DNA from: Agelas oroides
Lineage: Eukaryota; Porifera; Demospongiae; Agelasida; Agelasidae
DNA: 64,000 nucleotides
Direction: 5' to 3'
NCBI GenBank assembly: GCA_949130485.1
Contig: OX422196.1
Coordinates: 7,426,054 to 7,490,053 of the forward strand
Part shown: one piece after another, positions 10,401 to 20,312 of the stretch
How positions within the stretch are numbered: position 1 is the stretch's first letter
Layout of the letters: each line of letters starts with the position of its first letter
The notes under the pieces: generated by a model
The model's database searches: none
What the model saw: only the letters and a program-made list of their open reading frames with translations
Told to the model about the DNA's origin: nothing
Position numbers and translations under genes: made by a program

Positions 10401-12031
10401 AGGCAGCTGCAGTTTCATTCTCATTGAGGGTATCAATGTTAGTACTTCGTGTCTGACCACTGGATGAGAAGCTTCTGCCATTGACAGCCAGATCAGCTCG
10501 TGATAGCTACAGTAGTGGATGGCATACCATTGTACAGTTACATTCTACTCATAAACACACAAAGTTGTGCACGACTTTGCATAACATCTAGGCCTTTCTT
10601 TAGGGAGATGTGATTGTTCATGCATTATGTTAATGCTAAAAACCTTAATTCATCAGCTGAACTGAAATAAACATAAACTAAAAAGAGAATAGAGGATGAT
10701 TAATGTTATTGAAAGCTAATTACATTGAGTCACATAGTGATAAGTCAATGACCAGGGCTCCTCGATATCAAGGTAAAGCTAAACTCACCAGTTCAGTAAC
10801 TACAAGAATATTTTCTGTCATGAAAGGAATGCGGCTCCCATTGCCCAGCTGCTGGGCAAACACACTCACGATTCCCTCAAAGGAACGCACAATACTGCAA
10901 GAGGAGGAGGAAAAGATGACAGTGATAAATGACCTATCTGTTTCCATTGGAGATGGGTTATAAGATACTCCAGTTTTCAGAAATCTAGCTGCTGTTACGT
11001 TCATGCATGCTCACTTTGAGGCATTTGCTCGCAGTACACCCTCATTCCACTGTTGCAAGCCCTCCAATGTGTTGATCATGTCCTGCACCGTCTGGAAGGG
11101 GGCAAGACTCACACCATTGTTTTTGAGCACTTAGCATGAGACTACTGATTTTGGAGTGTAGGCTAGTTCTTGGCTTTTGTATCATTGTCAGTTGTTAAAA
11201 TGGCTGAAGACCAGGAAGGTGAGAGGGCAAGAGCAAGGAGGCTAGTGTAGGCTTGGCCTGTGTATATGTTTACATGCACAAACTTTGATCATGCTTAGAA
11301 ATGCACTTTAATACTTCCAGTTAAGTTTGATCGCTAAGCAGCACAAGTGATCTCATTGTCCAACATGTGGTCATCATAATGGCTTGTCTAGTGGCTGCCT
11401 ACAAGTGAACGTACACCGGGCCTACCTCATTCTGTCTTCCTGTACCACTTTAGCCTTGTTCCCAGGCTCTCATGCTAGAGCCTGGGAACAAGGCTATTAC
11501 CACTTGTGCATATGCACATGTGAGGCACACTCAGTGCATGCATATACCTACATATTCACATAGCTTCTCAGGTTGTCTGAGCAAAACAGCAGTGATCTTA
11601 CTGTATTTGGAATGATGGTCCTTTCACTGACAAGTTGTGCTGCAGACCTAGCAAAAGCAGCTGTGACAACAGTGAGGTTACTCGTAGTCTGTTCCTGCTC
11701 ATTTGTGGCGGCACCTCTCACTGCCCCACTTATATTTGTGAGAACTTCCTCATAGTTGCCAAGGGTGATGTTATCCTGCATGTGTGGTGTACATCACTTT
11801 GAGCACTAATTGGAATTATTGCTATGACTGAATCTCCCACATTGACACTCACAACATTGATGGAGGTGAAAGGGGTACAGAGAGAGGGGTCCACACTATC
11901 CCACACACCAGACGAGCTACAGGTCCTGTTGATTACGGTGGTGGTGTTGGGGCAGCGGAGGGACTGGGTGGTGCCAGCAGGAGTATCTGGCCAGGAGAGG
12001 AACTCTGTGGTCTCGGCTTCACATCCAAGTG
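5729..12031 (-). CDS. Adhesion GPCR gene A with two tandem HRM-GAIN-GPS units
   Basis: This is a cell-surface adhesion-type (family B2) receptor. Eighteen exons, given high to low, are 12031-11853, 11775-11602, 11091-11015, 10894-10789, 10506-10168, 10098-10047, 9967-9869, 9754-9576, 9500-9330, 9249-9173, 9076-8971, 8474-8127, 8003-7952, 7845-7748, 7422-7307, 7206-6944, 6819-6708 and 6611-5729. Lengths and phases join without a break and sum to 1,144 codons including the stop. Domain order is HRM, GAIN, GPS, HRM, GAIN, GPS, 7TM, acidic tail ending DGNDDTNT. The 7TM region has the family signatures [11 protein letters not shown] (TM6) and [15 protein letters not shown] (TM7). The first listed exon begins in phase 1, so a signal-peptide exon must lie further upstream. 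Candidates are the exon at 13.88 kb and, for an extra domain, the Ig exon at 17.3 kb. It is a tandem paralogue of gene B. Confidence 0.85.
7748..9754 (-). other. Gene A membrane-proximal HRM-GAIN-GPS unit
   Basis: The exon 9754-9576 is a hormone-receptor motif with its tryptophan and cysteine pattern (LSWPDTPAG, then SLRCPN, NRTCSSSGVW and PSLC). The five exons 9500-8127 form the GAIN domain and include GNTNIDTLNENETAVAFLP. The exons 8003-7952 and 7845-7748 give the GPS motif PRCVSWDF, then EWTTEGC, then CNCTHLTNFAIL. The HLT triplet required for self-cleavage between L and T is intact. The GPS exon ends in phase 0, matching the phase-0 start of the TM1 exon. Confidence 0.87.
9869..12031 (-). 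other. Gene A membrane-distal HRM-GAIN-GPS unit (duplicate)
   Basis: This is a second copy with the same exon order and, for most exons, the same exon lengths (179, 77, 106 and 52 bp recur). HRM is 12031-11853, GAIN 11775-10168, and GPS 10098-10047 plus 9967-9869. Its GPS reads CNCSHLTNFAIL, so the cleavage triplet is also intact. The last exon is one base longer than its partner (99 against 98 bp) and ends in phase 1. That suits the following HRM exon (phase-1 start) and not the TM1 exon (phase-0 start). The copies are close to 90% identical in the HRM, by eye. Confidence 0.85.
11451..11496. mobile_element. Minimal foldback element, 46 bp, with target duplication
   Basis: TAGCCTTGTTCCCAGGCTCT and its inverted partner form an almost perfect hairpin. 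Flanks GTACCACTT (11442-11450) and TTACCACTT (11497-11505) are a 9-bp duplication with one mismatch. It lies in an intron of gene A and is the shortest member of the TAGYCTCG family in the window. Confidence 0.78.
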
Positions 12032-12306
12032 CTGCAGGTGTGGTAGAGATGGAAGGGTATGTGTGTATGTGATAAAGAGAGAGAGTGGAAGAGTGTGTAA
12101 TATGTAGGGACTAGGGGAGAGGCAGATGAGCATAGCTACATGTGCGTAACTGATCATCACCAATGGAATAATTTGAATGCATTACTCACTTAAAAGTGCA
12201 CTGACGTGAAGGGAAGATACCATTGAGATTTGCATCAGTGGGTTTTATTAAATCTCATGTTCATGTGTTGGTACAAGACCATGATGTTTTGTACCATGGC
12301 TGTAAG

Positions 12307-13432
12307 GTTCAGTTGTGACAAAGATTTTTAGCTAACTAGTACTAAACGTTGTTTTGATAAAGCCTAGACTACTGATAAAGCACAAAGTATAGTATTTAAC
12401 TGTAACAGCGTCCCTGCATGGCTAAGGTAAATCTAACCCTGGGTTTTGTGAGCATCTTGTGGTACAGTTTAGATCTAATGAATATGAAAAGCAAATTTAC
12501 ATAGAGGTTGGACAAAGTGGTTATGTAAGTTGCAGTCCATGGACTTGGGGTGGCATTGCAGTAGTTTCAACCAGATATTCTACTAATCTTGCATTGCCAG
12601 CCCTAGCTAGCCATGCAGGACTACTATTCTACATGCATTAGTGCAAATTATCTCATTGTCTTAACTTAAAGGAAAATAATTTCCTATTAGCTAGTCGTGT
12701 TTACATGTGTGTGTATGCAGGCGCACGTATGGTGCCGAAGCTGGGCTGTCTGTGTACAGAGACTTAAGTAATAAAAAGGATGGTGTGTGTGTTTTGGGGG
12801 GTGCAGGGGACAATTTTGGAAGAATGGAAGAGATTTTAGCACTATGTCTGACAGCTCTGCATACAGATTATACTATAACTGACCTATTCCTTATAATATG
12901 CTATACACATTACCATGTGCACAGAGGATTGTAGGTTGGTCAAGGGAGTGAGAGTGAGTTGGTAGAAATGCATCAAATCCTGCCACTAATTCAGTGCATA
13001 CTTCAAAAGTTGACTATACTAGAGGTTACGTATTCCTACAGTGTGAAATTCAACCCGACTGCTTCCTCTGTAATAGAATGTGACCTCATTTAGAGTCGTA
13101 TCTGTTTGGTCTATAGCTGGTGTGTATTGGGGATTCTCTCAGGAAGTGCCTGGGTGTGTACACAACATTCAATTTCTATGGTCTTTCTTGGAAAAAGACT
13201 CTTGTTGTGGGTGTGTGGAATTATGTAGTCATGACGATAAGGAAGTTGGTTAACGCTATACTACCTGCAGTGGGCACAAGTAATTTAATTATGCATGCAG
13301 GCAACGGATTTCCTTAACCAACCTGACAGCCTGTATTCATTCATTCTGGTGAAGCACTTCCTCTCTACCAAGCAGCTAAACAAGGGCCACATGCATGTTC
13401 CTCAAATTTACGTAATTCATGTGTGCAATTAA
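12307..13432. repeat. Right arm of the inverted repeat flanking gene A
   Basis: This is the reverse complement of 950-2094, and it lacks the 261-bp MITE, so it preserves the empty site. It carries about 300 extra bases (about 12613-12906) not present in the left arm. Neither arm shows coding content. Confidence 0.85.
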
Positions 13433-13637
13433 AAATGTAAAAAGATGTAGGGATGGCATGCTAAAAAGTATGCAAACAAGGTAGGGATGATATAAAAGTG
13501 AAAGTAAATATACAAAGCCCCCATCCCCGCATCTTTTTCACACTGCCCAGGGATTAAATTGTGACAAGTTGTCCACTTCTGTTTATCACAATGAAGTAAT
13601 TGTGTTTTTATGTTTATCTCTTGTCTTATCCGTGCAG

Positions 13638-13821
13638 CCCAGACAACAGTATGAGTTGGTTTTGAACAGATGAGGTACATAGGAACGGAGGGGGAGAATG
13701 TGGAAGTGTGTATCAGAGTCATTGAAGGCAGCTTTGCTGACAATGAAACTTTGACCCTTATAGACCAATGCAATGAAGTTGGTGACACAGACACTGCATT
13801 TGATTTTTCAGGACTACAGTG
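13638..13821 (+). pseudogene. Dead Calx-beta-like half-domain exon
   Basis: After an acceptor-like CAG at 13635-13637 the plus strand reads TTV, a stop, VGFEQMRYIGTEGENVEVC, then IRVIEGSFADNETLTLI and later DTAFDF. This is the pattern of the first-half Calx-beta exons of the large gene at 39-63 kb (VGF, then EG, then VC, then a T-L-T strand). An in-frame TGA near its start and the lack of neighbouring exons mark it as a relic. It lies antisense to the gene A side and ends next to the signal-peptide-like exon. Confidence 0.45.
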
Positions 13822-13833
13822 TACAGGAGCGCG

Positions 13834-13883
13834 AAAAGCACCGTAAGTGTGAGTGCGCCCCACACTAAGACAGCAGAACGCAT
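13834..13883 (-). CDS. Signal-peptide-like exon, candidate 5' exon of gene A
   Basis: ATG at 13881-13883 opens MRSAVLVWGALTLTVLFA, with a hydrophobic core suited to a secretory signal. It lies 1.8 kb upstream of the first recognised gene A exon on the same strand. The paralogous exon at 2641-2710 ends in a clean phase-1 donor, which would fit gene A's phase-1 HRM exon. Here the sequence diverges exactly before that point and I could not find a convincing phase-1 donor. The low end given is where similarity stops, not a proven splice site. Confidence 0.4.
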
Positions 13884-14008
13884 GGTTCCAAGAACAGTGT
13901 GCTCCAACAATTTCTTGTAACACCGCAATAACTGAATATCTAGGAACTCAACCACGACCAAAGTGTACGCAGCAGGTGTAAGCTTCCTATATGGCTCCGG
14001 CAGCAAAC

Positions 14009-14442
14009 AACAGCGTACAGCAACCAACTGCTATTTTATAAGCTCTAATACAAAAGGGCCACATAAATGGCTAACAATAATCCTAAGAAATGCAGACTAC
14101 CATACAAAGGAACAAAAACAGCATATGGCATAGCTAATCTACAAAGATCAATGAAGAGCACTGAAGTGCTTAACCCTCGGCATGTAGTATTAACGCAGAG
14201 TCACAGGGCATAGCTAAGTAGGCGAAGGAAATTCATGTGGTATGATGGTACACTAGATAGCTAGCTGAGACTACACAATGTCGTACAGGATAACAGTGTC
14301 CCAAGTTGTCCTAGTATCCCTTTATCTTGCCCCAACAAACCCCTCCCTAATGTAGTGAGCATGTGTAGTGAGTAGGGAATCTGTGGGACATTCCCCGGTA
14401 ATCCTGGATATGTACCATGCCTGTACATACACATTGTACTAT
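14009..14442. other. Non-coding stretch
   Basis: Follows the duplicated segment that ends near 14008. I see no domain-like frame on either strand. Confidence 0.45.
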
Positions 14443-14515
14443 GCCTGTTACATACATATTGTAGCAGTATTGACCATGTATGTACATACATATTGTAGCA
14501 GTATTGACCATGTAT
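14443..14515. repeat. Short tandem duplication, ~35-bp unit
   Basis: Two near-identical units built on ACATACATATTGTAGCAGTA then TTGACCATGTATG, with a more degenerate unit before them at about 14408-14440. Confidence 0.7.
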
Positions 14516-14839
14516 GCTTCAAACCGAACGAGGACCGATTTCGCCAAGAGCCTTTCGTTCAAGAGTTATGCTGCGATTCGTTTGCCACGGCGAGCGCTAG
14601 TCGGCCATATTCTAGTCTGAGAACGAGTTCACGCGCCGTGGTCTAGTCTGGGATCCCGGGAGTACTGCGGCGCTGCGCTGTACTCCCGGGATCCCAGACC
14701 AGGGCGCATGAACTCGTTCTCAGACTAGAATATGGCCGACTAGCGCTCGCCGTGGCAAACGAATCGCAGCAGAACTCTTGAACAAAACGTTCTTGGCGAA
14801 ATCTGCTCTATTTAAACACATCCTCGTTCGATTTGAAGC
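14516..14839. mobile_element. 324-bp near-perfect palindrome (foldback/MITE-like)
   Basis: The left end GCTTCAAACCGAACGAGG matches the right end CCTCGTTCGATTTGAAGC in inverse. Pairing continues inward through TCTAGTCTGAGAACGAGTTC to a centre near 14677 flanked by TACTCCCGGGATCCCAGAC. It is more GC-rich than its surroundings. No clear target duplication was found. It is most likely a foldback transposon; a cloning or assembly artefact is less likely because the arms carry independent mismatches. Confidence 0.75.
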
Positions 14840-14894
14840 CTATCTGTGTCCAAACTTCAGAGATTTAGCCGCCAGGTGAGCCAAGCTAGTTGTA

Positions 14895-14957
<63 letters not shown>
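14895..14957. repeat. (ACAG)n microsatellite
   Basis: About fifteen uninterrupted tetranucleotide units of ACAG. Confidence 0.97.
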
Positions 14958-14960
<3 letters not shown>

Positions 14961-15109
14961 GAAGTACTGTAACCCTCGCTGCGCATGCGCGCCGAGGGTT
15001 AATGATACATAACTTAAAACCACCATGGATGATACACAATGATTAACACCATATGCCGTGATAATTCACCCACAGCATACACAATGATTAACACCCTACC
15101 TAGCCTTAT

Positions 15110-15470
15110 ACAAAGAGAAACAAAAGATGTCCCGGTCCTCTGTCTCAGTGGCCGAGCTGTGGCTCCAGACCTGAAGCTCTGAATCTTGGCATTGGTCACT
15201 GCCTCCTCTCCTTGGATGAATTCAATCCATGCAAAGATGTTTGGGTGAGGCTTGGTGATGACTTTCTTCATCCTGGAATGCCACCCTTCAACATTGTCGG
15301 TTCTGGGCATGTGTTGGTTAAAATAGTTCCAGTATTTGGTGGGAAGTTTCCATTAATCCATGTGGCAGTGAAGTAGTTGACCAGCTCATCCACTCTTGGA
15401 ATGTTTGGGGCGTCTTGTTGGATGGCAAGCCAAGCTGTTCTGTCAAGCCTACCCTTGCGTGACACACTAG
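15110..15470 (-). pseudogene. Mutator-like (MULE) transposase fragment, frameshifted
   Basis: The minus strand encodes RLDRTAWLAIQQDAPNIPRV followed, one frame over, by the block DNVEGWHSRMKKVITKPHP and then NIFAWIEFIQGEEAV. The EGWHxRM-xxx-HPNI block is characteristic of the C-terminal part of MULE-type transposases in animals. A one-base frame change near 15335-15345 separates the two parts, and no catalytic DDE region is present. It is a dead fragment. Confidence 0.65.
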
Positions 15471-15529
15471 CACACTAATCTGTCAACTGACCATCAATAC
15501 CTGTCAAAGCCTTGGCATGCACTAATTGC

Positions 15530-15670
15530 TCAAAGAGTTGATTTCAGGAGTTGAGTTGATTTTGTAAGAGTGATTTTATTAAAGTTGATCTCATAGCAGT
15601 TGATTTCATAAAAAGTTGATCTTGTAAGAGTTGACCACATGGGAGTTGATCTCATGAAAATTGATCTCGT
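15530..15670. repeat. Degenerate ~20-bp tandem repeat
   Basis: Seven or so imperfect units of the form AGTTGATCTCATAAAA follow one another. Function unknown. Confidence 0.7.
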
Positions 15671-15689
15671 GTGCACACACCGCCATAAT

Positions 15690-16065
15690 GTACAACATGC
15701 ACTTTACAGTTCCTGTAATACTTCAGCACTCCATATATTACAAATTCTACCACCCTGATCATGATCTGCCTCTAAATTGCATACGTCATAGCTTTTAGCT
15801 AGCTATACCTATACTTTGTCCCAGGACACATCTCAGGCTCCACAGATACACCAACAAAACCACTACAGCAAGTTTGAAGTAGCAGCACAGAGGATTGTTT
15901 CTTGACATCGCTTTGATGCCCAAATATGAAGGGTTCAGAAGCAACCTGGGCTATCTAATTGTTGAGTTTGCTTGCATGCTTTACTTCAATAGAGTTGAAA
16001 ACAACCTCAGTACTTAAAGAATAATTATATATATATATATATATGCGGGATCCAAGTGGCATTAA
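15690..16065. repeat. Duplicated segment, copy of 3880-4276
   Basis: Colinear with the left-hand copy up to the TTAA at 16062-16065, where a transposon interrupts it. Includes an (AT)n run at about 16027-16044. Confidence 0.78.
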
Positions 16066-17033
16066 GGTAGGACAACCTTGAATCACAAATCTCCGAGCCA
16101 TGTGGATGGACTGATGGGTAATGTCTAAGCGTACACATGATTCACAAAAAGTTTGTACCAAACTGCTTTCTCTAGCTGATAATGCAAAAAAAACCTCAAT
16201 TTTTAGTCCCTCAGCTAAAATAAAAATTTGCACCCTCTCCAAGGCTCCACCCCCAGTCTGACCACATCATCAACACACACACAAAACAAGTAAAAACTTT
16301 ACGTATGGGTTTGTCCTGGGATCACTTCAGTTCCAGTCTACAGGCCAAAACACACATTTGACCTCAAAAGCAGTAATTTTGGCTATGCTGGCTTTCAAGA
16401 AAAATTTGACACACCTCCACTCAAACCAACCAACACTGAGCCCAGTTTCAGAAAGCTCAACTCACCCCCTACAAAACTACGTATGCTTTTTCCTGCTCAC
16501 CTCCAGGCCAGGGAGTTATGCCCACAAACCTACTCCCTGTCATTGCCCCTAGAACGGAGCCAAGTTACACACACTCCCACTAGCATAAAATCGGGCGGGG
16601 CCTACAAGCCCGAAAAGTCAGCTTTCTACAGTACCTTTGCCAGACAACTGTGTGATGACACCCGTCTTCCAGGAGGGCTCTCTGCCTTTCCACCACACTC
16701 ACAAACATTCAAGCCCACTTAGGCAAGCTTTGCACACCAAATAGCCAACCATCACATTCAACAAGCTAGAAAATCTTTTTACTGTGTTTTTTTTTTTTTT
16801 TAAGTGTTGGAGGATTTCTTCAAAGTTCTGCCCAGCCACATGAAAGTGCCGCCAGACCACTACAAAGGGCCGCAGGCCACATCAAAGGGACACGCCCCCC
16901 TTGTTGATTCCGGTTGCTGCCATGGGAAAGTGTAAACAAGCCAATGAATTTCAATCGCGCCATTATGGTCACCCGACCTCATTAATTATTCATGAGTGGA
17001 ATCAGCCGATTTGCGATTCAAGGTTGTCCTACC
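16066..17033. mobile_element. 968-bp TTAA-target DNA transposon, non-autonomous
   Basis: The ends are GGTAGGACAACCTTGAATCA and its reverse complement with one or two mismatches (about 26-bp terminal repeats). TTAA lies on both sides (16062-16065 and 17034-17037). The duplicated segment at 4273-4276 keeps a single TTAA at the same point, which is an empty-site proof of insertion. TTAA duplication is used by piggyBac and Kolobok elements. The ends do not look like classic piggyBac CCYT ends. The interior shows no transposase. Confidence 0.88.
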
Positions 17034-17327
17034 TTAAGCTACCTGTGGCATTTCTAGGTACACCTGCCACAGGATATGTTCAACATTTGTAGGTATGTAC
17101 CCTTTACAGGATGTGTACCCAGGTATACCCCTCGCAGGACATTTCCAGGTACTGACACCTGCCACAGGATATGTCCAACATTTGTAGGTATATTACCCCG
17201 TGATGTGATACAACTCATAGCAGTTTTTAACACCTAATTTGTACCAGGACATATCTAGGGCTCCACAGATACACCTTCTATACACTACCGTGCATTTACA
17301 GTCCTGCACAAGAGACATCACACTCAC

Positions 17328-17630
17328 CAGTGACAGATAACTCAAAGTCAACACTAGCATTGCCGACTGCATTGCCCACGGTGCAGCTGTACTGTCCATC
17401 GTCAGTCTCCCCTACACTGCAGATCTGCAGGATGGACTGCACAAACATCACTCCATTACTTGTCACAAGCCTCTCATAGATAGTGGTATGAGAGCCATTG
17501 CTCAGCTCAGTAGCTCCTCTTGTCCAATTAACATTTGGTGTTGGATCACCAAACCCCACACAGGTGAGTACTGTTGTACTGCCAGCTTCCACGGTGGAGT
17601 TCCTTGGAGATATTACAACCCGAGGTGGAG
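17328..17630 (-). CDS. Orphan Ig-like domain exon
   Basis: A single exon, phase 1 at both ends, encodes an immunoglobulin-like domain. It opens PPRVVISPRNSTVEAGS, has a first Cys in VLTCVGFGDP, the buried Trp in NVNWTRG, and closes with DDGQYSCTVGNAVGNAS. Acceptor CTGCAG/CT and donor G/GTGAGTG are both good. It lies between gene B's stop codon (18713) and gene A. Its symmetrical phase would let it splice in frame in front of gene A's phase-1 HRM exon, and gene B does have an Ig domain upstream of its last HRM. Without transcript data it could equally be a relic of a duplicated gene. Confidence 0.65.
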
Positions 17631-17819
17631 CTGCAGCTATGAGATTGATCGAGTGAAGACCCATGCATAGCTACATGTATAAATTCCATTACTTTACTTT
17701 GGATATAGGTAAACATTCGTATAATGTAACATCTAAATCAGTAATATTTTTTAGGCCTAATCTGGCTGGGCATTTTGCGTGTCACTAATCATTGATCAAT
17801 GATGGTCCATGATGTCCAT

Positions 17820-18115
17820 CAGGCCATGATCCTCAAGGACCTATTTCAACTTGCTTATGTATAGGTTAAATTTACCACCTACATTATTATTGATACTTGA
17901 AGGCAAAGGCAATAATGTACAACACCTTACAGTTCCTGTAATACTTTAGCACTCCATATAATTATTACAAATTCTAGCACCCTGATCATGATATGCCTCT
18001 AAATTGCATACGTCATAGCTTTTAGCTAGCTATACCTACCTTGTCCCAGGACACATCTCGGGCTCCACAGATACACCAAGAAAACCACTACGGCAAGTTT
18101 GAAGTAGCAGCACAC
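17820..18115. repeat. Third copy of the 3.9/15.7-kb duplicated segment
   Basis: Matches 3880-4110 and 15690-15880 in the same orientation, and stops near 18115. A shorter match is at 17215-17285. Confidence 0.75.
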
Positions 18116-18712
18116 CATGTTTAGGCTTGTTCTAACATATCATAAAATAACGGTACCCTAGTTGCGTTGATATATATCCGCTACAGTGCAGCATTGCAAT
18201 TAGATGCCCGGACACACTTCCTTCAATTAAAACCACACTTCCTTCATTGAAAACCACACTTCCTTTTGTTGTGACAAGGAAACGGCCATCACTAGTGCCA
18301 TTATTAGTTGCAGCTTTGTTGTCCTGTAGCTTATTGCCACATCTGGGGAACTCTAACCGCAAGAGGAGGCCATGAACGCGCATGCGTATTTAGCGTGACC
18401 TTTGACCCCTAATGAGGAGACGCGCACGGCAGTGAAGGACAATTTGCTAAAAAGTTTACTGAAACATTATTAGTGTACTTGCACACATGATCATGCTAGG
18501 TATTGGTGAAGAAATGATAGTCATAGCTCTGTGGCAGTGTTCTCATCAAATTCGCTATGTTTCTAGCTCTGGTTTTCGGTCTTGAAATTGGTCACACTTC
18601 CAAGTATACTTCAGAGCAGTAGTATTGGTTTCTTCTAACTGTGTTTTTGTAGTGTAAATCAAATTCCCAATTTTATGAAATGGGAGAGTCGTCACAGGAG
18701 GATTCAAATACA
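18116..18712. other. 3' flank of gene B, nothing recognised
   Basis: Contains two tandem 18-bp units around 18215-18260 (CACACTTCCTTC) but no coding signal. It probably includes gene B's 3' UTR. Confidence 0.4.
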
Positions 18713-20312
18713 TTAAAGTTGCATCTTGTCTGTCGAGTCAGTGTCAACGGTATGAGAGCTTGTGCTTGGAAACTTATTGTCAACCACTGCAGGATTAGCA
18801 TATGAAACTGATGTGTCCATCTCTGAAGAGCATCTTTCACTACCAAATTTTGTTGAATGCCCATGAAGTGTAGTGGGAAGAAAGATGTGTTCTTTCTGTC
18901 TAGCAGTAATACCTGTGACTTTTGGATGAGAGAGTGAGCCAGGCTTGTATTGGCCACAAGAGAGCACTTGTTTCCAAGACTCTCGAGCATCGCTGCTGAA
19001 CACACAGAAGAAGAGGAATATGAAGAAACCCTGGAGGGAGTTGAACAGTGCAAAGAGGATTTGGAACACCAGTGAAGCAGCAGAGACAGTCAGTGCAGCA
19101 AACAGCCATGTAAGCCCAAAGAGGAACATCACTCCTGTGACACTAATAAGCAGACGAATAGCTGTAACCATTGTCATTTGCTCTCTTGTTCTCGCTGTGG
19201 TGTTTCTACAGTGGCGGATCAGTACCATAACCACAGCAACAAAGATGACAGAGTTGAAGAGTAAAATGGCAAAGATGGGTCCCAGGAAGGCACCAAAGAA
19301 CACACCAGTGTTGCCAATGAAGCAGCTGGAGGATAAAGAATCTTGAGTTTAATTCCATCACAACAAAATGGGAAGCTGACTGTACCCATAAAACTAAAGT
19401 GTATTATTCAATATAGCACTTTGCTTACAACTGTATGGATCGAGGTGAAGTAGTTTCATCAAAAGTTAAAACAAAGTTACGGTCCAACGCCAGTGGAATC
19501 ACAACAGGCACAAGTGGAACCACTGTAGAGGAAAAGTAAACAAAAAATAAAAAAAAACACAACAAAACACATAATATTATTATGCACTTTTGCACACCAC
19601 AACACTGCATGCAGAAAATCAAAACACTATACTGCATACTGACTAGTATTACTACAGGTACAGGGAGCCCACATGACATCAGGGCATTGACTTACACCAG
19701 CAGACAAGTGAGACAGCAACAATATATCTGGTGGTGATGCGGACAAACACAATGACCAGCTTCTGGAACATGAGCACAGCCTCTGCCCCCATCCACATCA
19801 CAGCCACCAATGTGAAGTAGTGGATTAGGACTGAAACAGCCACACAGCCTCCATACACACTTGTTCGATCAATACCGCTCACAAAGACAATCATCATACA
19901 GAATAGTGCTATGCAGAGCTGGATGTGAAATTTAGAGGCATCTCGCTGGCGAAGCTTCCTATTGGAAATAAGTGCATTAAATAACTAAGTAGTCTTTAGC
20001 ACCTTAGTCTATATTCAATGCACAGATTGAAGTTCACAGTTCACAGTCGTTGACAGTTCACAGTCATTGACAGTTCACAGTCATTGACAGTTCACAGTCA
20101 TTGACAGTTCACAGTCATTGACAGTTCACAGTCGTTCACAGTTCACAGTCGTTGACAGTTCACAGTGGAGTGACTCACTTGAAAATCAGCAGTGTGATGA
20201 CAGTCAACAGCAGACCAAGTAGGGACAGGACAACCCCAACGATGGAGATTATAGTCAATGCAAATGCTATACGAGGAGGAGTCTCACATCCACCAGTTCT
20301 TGCACATATGTT
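18713..20312 (-). other. Gene B seven-transmembrane region and tail (4 exons)
   Basis: Exons are 20312-20179 (TM1, [17 protein letters not shown]), 19958-19696 (TM2-TM3, with DRTSVYGGC), 19522-19429 (TM4 and loop) and 19325-18713 (TM5-TM7 and tail). Signatures [11 protein letters not shown] and [16 protein letters not shown] place it in the adhesion family. The tail is about 115 residues and ends DKMQL. Confidence 0.88.

Noticed and set aside
13429..13923. 164-codon minus-strand open frame
   Set aside because: It is antisense to the Calx-beta-like relic and has no domain-like content. Only the first residues at 13834-13883 in another frame look like a signal peptide.
14985..15005. Short hairpin (CCCTCG, then CGAGGG) considered as a terminator or RNA gene
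   Set aside because: Too short and without context in an animal genome; probably the edge of a repeat.
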